Of a DNA stretch of 64,000 bases, positions 48,500 to 58,341 are shown in pieces. How positions within the stretch are numbered: the stretch's first letter is position 1; every line of letters starts with the position of its first letter. The notes under the pieces are model-generated. The model was given only the letters and a program-made list of their open reading frames with translations, was not told where the DNA came from and ran no database searches. The translations under genes and the position numbers were made by a program. Origin of the DNA: Oxytricha trifallax (lineage: Eukaryota; Ciliophora; Spirotrichea; Sporadotrichida; Oxytrichidae); contig ARYC01019331.1 of the NCBI GenBank assembly GCA_000711775.1, forward strand, positions 1 to 64,000. The letters are read 5' to 3'.

Positions 48500-49322
48500 T
48501 CAACAGTTATTATTCTATTGAATAAGTCCCAACATTTAGTGACAGCCTTGGTCATCTAAGAATCCGTCATTCTGGAGTTGGTGGACCAGTTGCTTGTAGT
48601 TAATTAAATCATGAATTTGCTCTTGCATTCTTTAGAATTCTTGTCTCATCCTTTCATTGTTTTCTAGGTATTTCTGTTTGCTCTGTCTGGGTTACTGGTT
48701 ACCATCTTTCATCTCTTCGTTCAAGTTTGGCCTTTATCTTCGTTTAGCTGTCTATTTCATTAGATACGCCGACCTCCCTTTTTATACTAACACAAAATTT
48801 AGATGTATTTATACTTACCGCTATAACTTATAGAGTTATTTAAGGCAGAAACAAATTCAGGCTTCATGTCCACAATCAAGTTGTTTGATTAGTAAAGTTT
48901 TTATCTTCTCCTGATTTTTGCTTGCTAAACCATGCCCTTAATGCCCTCCTAATCCAAAGACAACAAAATTTCGACACTCCATTTCTTATCTAAATGGAGC
49001 CAGTCGCATTGATCTGGCAAGTAATTTATTAGGAAGGGTTTAGTTTAGACATACTCGAGAAAAGCATTAGAAGTTAAACCCTCTATTTAAGGAACAGCAG
49101 CAACAATTACATCTGACCTTTTCAAATACTATAAAGTCGTTATTTATTCAATTTTACCTCCTTGTTTCCATTAATTATATTTCTAAAGAAATAGACATTG
49201 GTGCAGTTTACTTTTGGCAAGTAAGCCCCACATTATTAAGTCAAAAAGTCGTATAGTTCATTTTTACTTCCGATTTTCTCTCTTAACTAGTGAATGCTGA
49301 TCTCCTGAAGTCTTTGTTCCAT
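48500..49322 (-). CDS. Intact 22-kDa-like protein (candidate MT-A70 accessory subunit), two introns, 240 residues
   Basis: Three exons: 49158-49322, 48819-49128 and 48500-48747, with GT-AG introns of 29 and 71 bp; exon lengths sum to 723 bp and the frame is unbroken from MEQRLQEISIHQLREKIGSK to TGA 48500-48502. The N-terminal block SKNELYDFLTQQCGAYLP matches SKEDLHCYLMHQGSELIV of the TBE E 22-kDa protein; DVIVAAVPQIEGL and PFLINYLPDQCD match EIPNYPEIS and PEVSQYLPTKK; DMKPEFVSALNN has a counterpart in the host gene at 10.4 kb. The tail AKRRQRPN then a heptad-like LENNERMRQEFQRMQEQIHD suggests DNA binding plus dimerisation. From memory the layout resembles the small partners of the ciliate MT-A70 complex (MTA1c p1/p2), which must be checked. 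It is divergent from the transposase 186 bp away. Confidence 0.8.
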
Positions 49323-49507
49323 TTATGTTTAATTTTTGTAGGAAATTTTTTCGCGCAAAATAATTAATAGTACTATATCAATTATTTATTACTTTATTTT
49401 GCTAATTAGGTTTCATTAATAAATAGGGAGTAAAAATACTTATTTTCTAAAATCAATTCCTTATAGAATAATCACTTTCTTATAAACTAAATAAATTTCA
49501 AATAAAA

Positions 49508-51090
49508 ATGGAAAAGCTAAAAAATTCTCACTTGTCAAAATAAACTGATATTCGAAAATTTTTGGAATTAAGTTACAGTGATAGCTCTAAATAAGAATCA
49601 GAAGAAAATTAATCAAACAGTTCAAGCTCTCAGGGTTAAAACATTAGTGACAAAAGTTGGAAATGCAAAGCTACATCTTAATTTTCGTTTAAAATTTTAG
49701 ATAAGAAGATATGGAGTTGAAGACTATTACTTTTGATGATTTGCTTGAAAAAGAAAATGAAATAATAGAATAAATTTCAGGAATTGTTAATAACAGTGTT
49801 ATAAGCGACCCAAGTAAAGTTGCTAAATTAGTTAAATGCTTTGACTCGTTTAAAAGTACTATTAGATAATTAGAATTTAAAGACTATTATTCAAAAGCTA
49901 TTTAAGCCCATCTCTAGTAAAATAAAAATGTGATAAGTAGTGGTATGAATTTTTAAGAAATCAATAGTAAAGCTTTTATAAGATTTTGTAATTCTTTACC
50001 AGAATTATACTGACAATAATAAAATTAGTAGTAATTAAGAAAATTTAATTGATGAGACTTAATTGTCATAATTAAATCCAACAAAGTATCTAAGTTAGAA
50101 AATTTAAGATAAGATTAACTAAGAATATTTGATCTAGAAGATAAAAGAACTGCATTAAAATTAAAAGTGCTCTAAATTATCACTTATTAAAAGAATTAAA
50201 ATTACCCGAACCTAACTAGATAACGCATTGAATTAACAAATCGATAAACGAAGCCTAAAATAGTTGAAATAGCAAAAATAAACTAGATAAAATTTTTAAG
50301 ACATAAAATTGTTCATTCAAAGTCATTAAGAGGAAGGAGTCTTATTGAAATCAACTAAAGAAATCAGCAATAAACTCAAATAAAAATTAGGATTAGTTAA
50401 TAGCAAGTCAAAGCTATCAAAATTCATGAAATCTTCATTGAAAATGAGCTTTAAAAAGATTTACAAAATCAATTAAAGGACGAATTGCTAGTAATCAATT
50501 TTAGCTCGACATTTTGCAGCAAAAGATTTTATAGATTAATATAGCTTAGGTAAAACTATTATTAACATAGATGAAAGCAGTATTCAGTTAACAAATAACG
50601 ATAAGAAGAGTTGGAGCTTTAAAGGAATTAAGTTTATTCAGACTTATCTCAAAGACTGTATTAGGTGAATGTTCTCGCAGGAATTTCAAATAAAGGCTAA
50701 GTTTCTTTCAAATAATTAAAGGAAATAACAATAGTAAAACCTTCTACTATTTTTTGTTGGAGTTAATAAACATACTTGACCATTAAGACGAAAAATGGAG
50801 AGCTAACCATATTTCTTCTTGATAACGCGACTTATCACAAAAGCCAGTATATTCAAAGAAAATTTAGATTGCTTCAACTCAGTATTTATTACTTGGGACC
50901 TTATCACTTTGAGAAGGCACCAGTTGAAAAAATTTTTTCCTATATAAAAAAAGTAATTTAGATCGATAAAGATGTCGAAAACAAAGACGAGCTAATCAAA
51001 AAATATGCTGGCTTTATTTCAACTTTAAAATACACTTGATTAATTCAGTATTTTAGCATGCTTTAACAAAATCTCTTAAGTAACTGAGTT
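49508..51090 (+). pseudogene. IS630/Tc1-type DDE transposase of the nested transposon
   Basis: Starts MEKLKNSHLSKQTDIRKFLE. Blocks: FIDQYSLGKTIINIDESSIQ (first Asp, about 50,540-50,590), then GELTIFLLDNATYHKSQYIQ (second Asp, about 50,800) and YYLGPYHFEKAPVEKIFSYI (Glu, about 50,890-50,945). Five or more frame changes (near 49,725, 50,010, 50,665, 50,725 and 50,785) interrupt it; a few could be unrecognised introns. The TA target duplication fits the family. Closest relative in the window is the transposase at 22,560-23,560. Confidence 0.82.
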
Positions 51091-51516
51091 TTCAAAATGT
51101 TTGAATAAAATTAATTTGAAAAAACCTATAATCACAGATGCTTGCTAGAATTAATCATTAATAAATAAACCACGAAACCCCCAACATTATTGAATCAAAA
51201 CCATTTTGAAAAAACAAAAAGGGCCCCTAGGGAGGCATTAGTGCCTAAACAAAAAAATCTGGGTTTATGATGTTTGTTTAGTTTACATGCAATAAGAAAT
51301 TAAGAATATGCTGCAATTGTTAAATTGCTACTAAATTATTTTGTTCAAGTTAAACTTAGAACTATATTTGAATAGAATTTGGTTTTCTGAAAATAATTTT
51401 AATAAATTTTTATTAATAAGCCTGAGGGCAAGGTTATTTAATTAGTCAATTGGTAACTAATAAATATAAAAAATATTAATTGTTTTATTTTTAATTTAAT
51501 TTAAGTTAATTATTGC

Positions 51517-52499
51517 TCAAACTATTTTTCCATAATCCAAACATCTCAATCTGTTATCACTAATTTAGTCTCCCACTGCAATGCCACCATCAATGATGTT
51601 ATGGTCTCTTGCAAATATGCAAATAATTCTAAAATTTTTGCATTGGGGATTATTACTTTAAGAATATGATAAAGCTAATCTGGTTTTCTAGATGCTTCTC
51701 TTCTCTAAGCTTTAATAATATTGGGGTAAGTGTGAAGAACATTATCGAAGTAGTTTTAGCCTTTTTTAGCTATTAAGCGAATTTCATTATGGTGATCAAA
51801 ATAATATCCTGGACCTCCAGTAAAATTTCCGTTATCATCAATTTTTCCCCATACTATCATGCTAATATAAGTATATTTATAGTTCTTAAGAAACTCAAGT
51901 CCAAATTCTAACTTTTTATTAGTCACCCAAAAACAAAGCAACCCATTTTTCTGAACCTGTTCAATTTCAAGAGTCATAAGGTCTTTGTCAGATTTAACAT
52001 CATTGGGGAGCTTTAGCATTGTATCTGCAAATGGTAAGTCAACAATCACAACATCAGGATACTTTTCATAGAATTCGAAGTTGAGAAATTGCATATGCAT
52101 TATTTTATTAAAGATATTTAGTGTGTAATCTGCATAATTTTTTGTAATTGTTGAAGGATCACTTTACATCTCTGTTTCTGCTTCAACTTTTGCTTGAGCA
52201 CACTTTTTCTTTCCAAGTTTAGCAATTTAATTTTTGAGAGCGGTATTTTCTCTTTGCAATTCAGCAATTCTAACTCCGATTTTTTCATCTCTGATTTTCA
52301 GTTTTTATTTAAGTTCTTCAATTTCTTTTTATTAATCGTGCACTTATTGTTGTGATTCGCTTCTTTATTGTTTTATTTAACTTTACCCATATTACCCAGT
52401 GTGCTTAGTGATTCTGTGCTTTTTTATGGCATTGTTTCTTTTATGAGGCTTTAAACACATTAAGCAAGTAAAATCCTTGTTCTGTTCTATTTGATTCAT
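51517..52499 (-). CDS. MT-A70-family adenine methyltransferase homologue with C2H2 finger
   Basis: ATG 52499 (MNQIEQNKDFTCLMCLKPHK). Order: one C2H2 finger (C-x2-C-x12-H-x4-H, residues about 12-32), a coiled coil (about 55-100), then an MT-A70 domain: PDVVIVDLPFADT at the catalytic position, LLCFWVTNKKLEFGLEFLKN, MIVWGKID, DHHNEIRLIAKKG, and REASRKPDQLYHILK..ILELFA, the cofactor-side motif. The family motif (D/N)PPW is replaced by DLPF, as in non-catalytic partners, so activity is doubtful. A tandem duplication of 8 bases (TATTTGCA, near 51,611-51,626) shifts the frame after LELFA; the other frame continues ARDHNIIDGGIAVGD to TGA 51517-51519, as expected for the family. MT-A70 proteins make N6-methyladenine in RNA or, in ciliates, DNA. 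Confidence 0.85.
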
Positions 52500-53385
52500 T
52501 TGAGGAAGAGTTAGACTATAGATTAAATTATATTTTGATCATTATTATTAATTCCTTATATACGTATTATTAATTCCTTATATACGAAGCTTAAGTTAAC
52601 AATAAACATTTAAACAAGAGGTAAAATAATAAAGTACTATCAGGGATTTTATCAGGTTAAATTATTACAATAAAAGAATATTAATTAATTAAAAATTAAT
52701 TTCTAAAATTTTCACAATAATGGGTTTAAATGCATTGCAAGTCTCAATTTTCTTTTAATTCATGAAATAAAGTTTTTGCTGGCTAATGCCAAGCAATGCC
52801 GATTTTCTTAGTAAGATGCTCATTTTATAAATACTATTAATAATTATATAAGCTGTTTAAATTCTACCTTTATAAACAAGTTAGAGCATGTCCTCAAAGA
52901 TTTAGAGAAGTTTAATGGGAACAGAGTGCGAGACATTAGTTTTATGTTTCCAAAAATTTGAGATAATTTATATACTATTCCATACATTTTATACATTAAA
53001 ATGCACCTAAATTTGTTTTGGGAAGTTAGGTGTTGCTCCTAAATCTGTTCTTGTAAATTTAGGAGGGGAGATTTTAAAATTTAAATTTTTTAATGCACCA
53101 CCTAATACGGTTTTGAACTTTAGTTTAACCTCCCAATTAAGTTTTAAATAAATTAGGAGCATCACCTAATTAAATTAATTATTATTAGGAGCAATTTAAT
53201 GGAGAAAGGTTGATAAAAATGGAAGTCAAACTTTTAAACTTGGAGAAAGTTCCTCAATCTTTATATATTTATCTGATTCAGGTTGACCTCCATGTGGATC
53301 TCCCTATTTAGTAGTAATTTTTTTAAGTTCAGAATGGATATCCATAATTTTAAATTTCATTTAAATTTTTAGAAAGAGGAAGCAA

Positions 53386-54178
53386 ATGGAGTCTATGAAT
53401 GAAGCAATGAAGAGAATTAAATCTCAAGATTTGATAGCAAAATTTTGAAGAAAAGAGGACCTCTATAAATATTTTGTATAACAAATTAAGTTCTTAACTA
53501 AGATTAATATATTCATGATTGTTGGATTGTTCTTGCCAACACAGGAGGGAACAAAAATATCATTCTTAAAGGAATTGCCAAGTGAAGAGAAAAAAGCTTT
53601 TAACTCTAATGAAATCAGAATGATAGAAATATATCTAACTACCCTGAAATTTCAGTAACAAACCTCTATAATGATGCTATGAGTGATCCAGATGTTGCTC
53701 TCTACCTTCCATCAAAGCTACAGCTCTCTAATAAGTTGCCAGAGAGAAACTTCTTCTTTGGTGTCCTTGGAACTCTGAAACCTGAGTACTTAAATGAAGT
53801 AATTTAAGAAGCTCACAAGAAATGCTATAGCATCTCTCCTGAAGAAAAAGAGAAGCAGGGAATTAAAATCAGTGAGACCTGGCTATAGGAGCTGCAGAAG
53901 TTTCCATTCATCTCAAGTAAGCTTAGTCTTCTAACTTTATAGAAAAACCTGGCTCTTCTATATTTTTTATGAAAGAGCGAAGCAAATTAAATAGAGAGAG
54001 AAAGTCACAAGTAAAGCATGAATTGAGTAAGAGACTCTGCAAAGATTTATAAAAGCCAGACGAGATGAACATAGATGCAGGAGCTGGCACTAAGAGAAGA
54101 AACATGGGCCCAAGCAAGCCTTAAGAGGAAGTAAAGAAAGAGAAGCCAAATCCCTTTACGGTCAAATTTAATATATGA
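53386..54178 (+). pseudogene. TBE D 22-kDa protein gene
   Basis: ATG 53386 (MESMNEAMKRIKSQDLI) to TGA 54176-54178. Core SVTNLYNDAMSDPDVALYLP and SNKLPERNFFFGVLGTLKPE is clear; a TGA near 53,447 and a shift near 53,625 break it. The basic tail is shared with TBE A and B. Confidence 0.75.
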
Positions 54179-54184
54179 ACTTAT

Positions 54185-55217
54185 TCACTCGTTTAAATCT
54201 AATACTTATTTATAAACACAAAATCTCCCTTCTCTTGCGACACTTTAGCTTTATCTTCGCTGACTCTCTTAATAGAATCTACTGTATCTATCTTCAGATC
54301 GTAAATCAAATGATAGAGCAGAAATTTCTTGTAGTGGCCTTTTAATAGGCCCCAATATAGTTTACTTCCATTGAACTGAGGCCTATAAGGAACATTAAAT
54401 CCAGGTGTTATGTTTAGCCTTTAAAATTCTCTCCTTGAGTCTTTAGTTTTATGAACTGATAAGTTATCAACAAACAGGATGATCTCTTAGTCAGCATACT
54501 TATCTCTGAGTTATTGCAAGAACTTAATATATTATTCAGTTTTAATAGAGCGAGGGTGGATAACATAATTCTCAAGCCCATTATCTTCACTGATTCCACC
54601 AAGGATTGCATGAGTTTATTCCTTAACCTTTTGATCATAAACTTCTATATTGCTTTACCTCTTATACAAAGATCTCAATATAAAGGTATTGAATGTAAAT
54701 ACTGCCTCATCAGCGTGTATGAACTTTATATAATGCTCTTAAGACCTCTGAATTTAATCGAATACATAATTTAAATTAGTCTTATAAAATGGAACATTGA
54801 AGTTAATAACTCTCTTAATGCGATTGACAGCCTTGTAAGATATTTCATTCTTTTTATATATGTTCGCTATAGATTAAGCAGAGAAGTGAAGCTCAGGAAA
54901 TAGGCGATGAAACATCACAGCTCTATAGGCCAGAGAGAAGTGAGCCCAGTATTTAAGAGTCTTATCATTAATTAGATAATTGATATGATGCTACTAGAAA
55001 TTTAGAGATCTTTTAGGCTTAGAATTAAGCTGCTATCTCTTTAAATTCAATGCTAATAGATAATGAGACCTAACTGTAGCAGGAGATTTATGAAGCAGTC
55101 TTGCAATAGATGTGTAATTTAGAATAGGTAGAGTTGATCACCAAATTCATCGCATCCATAACGCAATTTAAACAATAAATCTATATACTCACTGTCATAA
55201 AATGACCCCAACCTCGT
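54185..55217 (-). pseudogene. TBE D DDE transposase, start codon lost
   Basis: Minus strand ending at TGA 54185-54187. HADEAVFTFNTF, LFVDNLSVHKTKDSRRE and FNGSKLYWG-like blocks are present; the acidic residue of the last block appears changed (GSKLYWG for GIELYWG at about 54,355). The ATG used by TBE B corresponds to ATA here (about 55,215). It keeps the base missing in TBE A and B. Confidence 0.8.
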
Positions 55218-55357
55218 ATATACTCACTTAAATTACTAATATTTAAACATTAAACCCCTACATAAACCCTATTAAAACCCTAATAAAGTATGCACTAATA
55301 GTCTACTTTTATCAATCAAAAACTCAATCAAACAACTGAAAAGGTTTTGGGGTTTTG

Positions 55358-55465
55358 ATTGAGTATGATGGAATCAGCTACTTTGGTTATTTTGTTATGG
55401 CTTTTAGAGCATCGACTGGTGATTTTTAGATAGACAATATATACTAATTGGATTAAACTCACATT
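55358..55465 (+). CDS. Cation channel gene, segment 7 (pore)
   Basis: Reads EYDGISYFGYFVMAFRASTG then DFQIDNIYQLDQTHI. The F-G-x-F...R.S.GDFQ pattern is the pore helix and filter region of TRP/polycystin-type channels. It follows segment 6 directly once TBE D is removed at ATT, so 6 and 7 may be one MDS. Right limit by a tentative ATT pointer at 55463-55465 matching 60244-60246 in phase. Confidence 0.85.
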
Positions 55466-55885
55466 CCATCTTTAATATACTGATTAAAATTTCGGCCATT
55501 TTTAATATAAAAATTTACAATAATTTTCAAAGTCGGTTACCTACTTTTATAATGTAGGTAACGCAAATAATTAGTATCTTATATAAAAACAATCATATTA
55601 AGTATTTAAGTATATACCATAATTATAATGAGATAATTTGAATAGTTTCTTTCACTAAGTTAATTTTATATGATTTCTTTTTTACATATACTCAAGAAGT
55701 TTTTATATTCATTATCAGCTAAAATTTTTATTTATTATATTTATTTGTGATATATTCATAGTTCTATATAGAATTTTAAAATCTTAATAATATAATAGAA
55801 CTTTGTTCTTGGTATCTTAAAATAATAAAAAATTGTGGATAGGAAAATCTTATAAGACATATTCATGAATCAAGTTATAATTTAT
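55466..55885. other. Left part of IES 7, AT-rich
   Basis: About 420 bp of AT-rich DNA between the pore segment and the recognisable start of TBE E; no gene. An outer TBE E end should lie here but is not recognisable. Confidence 0.55.
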
Positions 55886-55944
55886 ATTTGTTACGAGTTG
55901 GGGTTATTAATTAAATGCAAGACTAAAATTACAAGCTTTTGGGG

Positions 55945-56979
55945 GTCTATTTTTGATGAAGAGTATATAGATTTAGTGTTTAAACTGCGTTATGGATGTG
56001 ATAAGCATAGTGAATAAGTCAAACCAGTACTGAACTATAAGTCTATTGCACTTCACTTAAAAGCGTAGTCCATCAACTGTTCGCTCTCACTGCTTGAAAG
56101 CTGTGTAATTAAAGCAATAATAGCTGAATACTTAGCTTAAGAGGAAGTCAAAGTTTCTATATAAGCATATTGACTATCTTATTAATGAAAAAACTTTGAA
56201 GTATTGGGCTCACTTCTCTCTCGGCTAACGATTTCTTGTGTTTCACTGCCAGTTTCCTGAGTTGATGATCTCTGCATAATCTGTTGCAAACATTTATAAA
56301 CGAAACGGTATCTCATACAAAGGTGTAAATCGTATCAAGAGAGTAATTGATTTCACTCTGCATTTTACAACAACGACTTAAATTATATTTATAATTAAAT
56401 GCAGAGAGCCTAATAGAATAATATTAAGTTTATTCATGCTGACGAGGCTGTGTTTACCTTCAACACTTTCATCTAGAAATCTTGGTATAAGAGGCATAGT
56501 AATATAGAAGTATATGACTAGAAAGTCAAGGTATAAACAATGGTAATTCTTGGAGGTATTAACGAGGATGCTGGTTTAGAAACTTATATTATTCACCCCC
56601 GCTCTATTAAGACAGAGCAGTATATTAAGTTCTTAGAGCAGCTGAGAGAAAGGTACCCTGAATAAGAGATTATACTATTCGTTGATAATCTTTCTGTTCA
56701 TAAGACTAAAGATCAAGGAAGAGTTGTGAACAACTTAGAATAACGCCAGTGTTCAACGTACCTTACAGTCCATAGTTTAATGGAATTGAGTTCTAATGGG
56801 GTATATTAAAAGGTTATTACAAGAAACTGCTGCTATACCACTTGATGCATAACCTACCTATCGATACAGTAGACTTTATCAAAAGTTCAGCGAAGAGAGT
56901 AGAAAATTAATTAGCTTAAAAGTGTGCTAAAGAAGGGAGAGTGAATGTATATAAATAAGTTTTGTAGTTAAGTTAATGA
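55945..56979 (+). pseudogene. TBE E DDE transposase
   Basis: Reads DEEYIDLVFKLRYGCDKHSE, then YISFN-like and IHADEAVFTFNTF (first Asp), ILFVDNLSVHKTKD (second Asp) and FNGIEF at the third position, where TBE A-C have GIELYWG. Ends NVYKQVLQLSQ, TGA 56977-56979. Many substitutions and a few frame changes (near 56,080, 56,190 and 56,715); the ATG is not evident. Confidence 0.8.
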
Positions 56980-56999
56980 ATATATAAGTAACATTTAAA

Positions 57000-57782
57000 A
57001 TTCTTTAGATGGAGCTGGCTTCTCTTTATTTTCTTCTACTTCTTGCTTCCCTCCTCCGAAGTATCTTCTCTTGCTGCCAGCCCCTCTAGCATCTATGTTC
57101 ATTGACTCTTGAGGCTAAATATTTGAATAAAGTCTCTTGCTGACTTCATACTTTGTCTGCGGCAACTTTCGCTCTCTGTGAAGCTTGCTCTATTCCTTCA
57201 TCAAGAAAATGCCAGTACCAGATTTTTCTAAAGAGTTAAGCTACAAATCTTACTTGAAATATAAGGGTGCTTCTGCAGTTCTGATAGCCAGCTCTTACTT
57301 ATCTTGATCCCTTGTTTGTCCTTATCTTCTGAAGAGATGCTGTACCTTTTCTTGTGAGATTCTTGAATAATTACTTTCAAGTAATGACCTTTAATTGTTG
57401 CAAGAATGCCAAAGAAAAAGTTTCTTTCAGGTAGTTTATTTGACAACTGTTTCTTAGTAGGCAGGTACTGTGAAACCTCTGGGTCGTTCATAGCATCATC
57501 ATATAAGTTAGTCACTGAAATCTCTGGATAGTTTGGAATCTCTGCAAACTTTACATCTTAAGTTTTCAAAGCTTTCTTCTCTTCGCAGAGTATTGCTCTT
57601 AGAAATGAAATTTTAGTACCCTCTATCGTTAACAGGAACAAACCAACTACATAATGAAGATTAGTTACTATGAGTTCACTACCTTGATGCATCAGATAGC
57701 AATGCAAATCCTCCTTGCTTCTAAATCTTTGAATCAATTCTTGTGGTTGCACTCTTTTCATTGCATCATTCATTAACTCCAT
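57000..57782 (-). CDS. TBE E 22-kDa protein gene, best-preserved copy
   Basis: ATG 57782: MELMNDAMKRVQPQELIQRF then SKEDLHCYLMHQGSELIV, VGLFLLTIEGTKISFLRAIL, AEIPNYPEISVTNLYDDAMN, VSQYLPTKKQLSNKLPERNF and KGHYLKVIIQESHKKRYSIS in one frame for about 185 codons. A frame change occurs near 57,230. The C-terminal tail is basic (AGSKRRYFGGGKQEVE). The N-terminal block is the part most similar to the gene at 48,500-49,322. Confidence 0.8.
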
Positions 57783-58341
57783 CTTGTTTACAGATCTAAG
57801 AAATGATATTCAAATTTAAGTTTATTTATTTCAATTATATACCTCTGTTAAACTTACTATTTAATATGGGCATCTTATAGGAGGTCAACCTCTAAGAAGG
57901 ATATGGAGAAGGTTTTGAGAACTGGTTTCAAACTTGAGAGATTGATATCAATTTCTACTGATATAGTTCCATATTTTTTAATTTAAATTGGTACGTACTT
58001 AATTAGGAGCAGCTCCTAAAATGCTAGTACTTAATTATGAGCATTAATTAAAGCTTGTACTTAATTAGGAGCACCCTAAATTTAATCATAAAATTACAAA
58101 ATACCTCCTAAAGCAGTAAGTAGTTAATTAGGTGCGCCTCCTAAATCGGTATGTACTATAATCAACTTATTATTGAAAGTAAAAATGGTTACTTCCTCGC
58201 CCATATTTAGAGCTGGATCGACTCAACACTCACAATTCTTTTCTAATAGTCTAAGAACTTCCCTTGAAACTTGTAGGCTTGCAAAGCTCTCATAAGAGCT
58301 CTTAGTTATAGAGGCAGTTTTATAATTTTAAATTCAAATTT

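Larger units (their letters stand above)
46257..52726. mobile_element. 6,470-bp Tc1-like transposon bearing an MT-A70 methyltransferase homologue
   Basis: The insertion point is fixed by comparison with TBE A: TBE sequence stops at 46,256 and resumes at 52,727, with TA at 46255-46256 and 52727-52728 as target duplication. Ends are short and imperfect: AACCCCAAAACCCC at left (telomere-like) and AACCCATTATTG in reverse at right. Cargo, left to right: coiled-coil ORF (minus), 22-kDa-like gene with two introns (minus), IS630/Tc1-type transposase (plus), MT-A70 homologue (minus). 47,770-48,490 and 51,100-51,510 are AT-rich gaps. It is nested in TBE D, hence younger than that insertion. Confidence 0.88.
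44970..52823 (-). pseudogene. TBE D zinc-finger/kinase gene, split by the nested transposon
   Basis: The N-terminal end is at 52,727-52,823 and the remainder at 44,970-46,254. Present: ECEKNFNYKSALKRHILEQH-like finger, YCNKQYNYSRDLKVHI, LQKRKPRENLESLKQI linker (the place of the TGA in TBE A), VHRDLKPENIML, VIIDFNR. About 60 bp covering the end of the kinase region (equivalent to 11,553-11,612 of TBE A) are deleted. Confidence 0.8.
44799..55357. mobile_element. TBE D, inserted in the pore exon; carries a nested 6.47-kb transposon
   Basis: Inverted ends CAAAACCCCAAAACCC and (reverse) CAAAACCCCAAAACCTTTTC; direct target duplication ATT at 44796-44798 and 55358-55360. Without the nested element it is about 4.09 kb. 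Gene order kinase (minus), 22-kDa (plus), transposase (minus). Exact removal leaving one ATT joins DENI to EYDGISYFGYF in frame. Confidence 0.95.
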
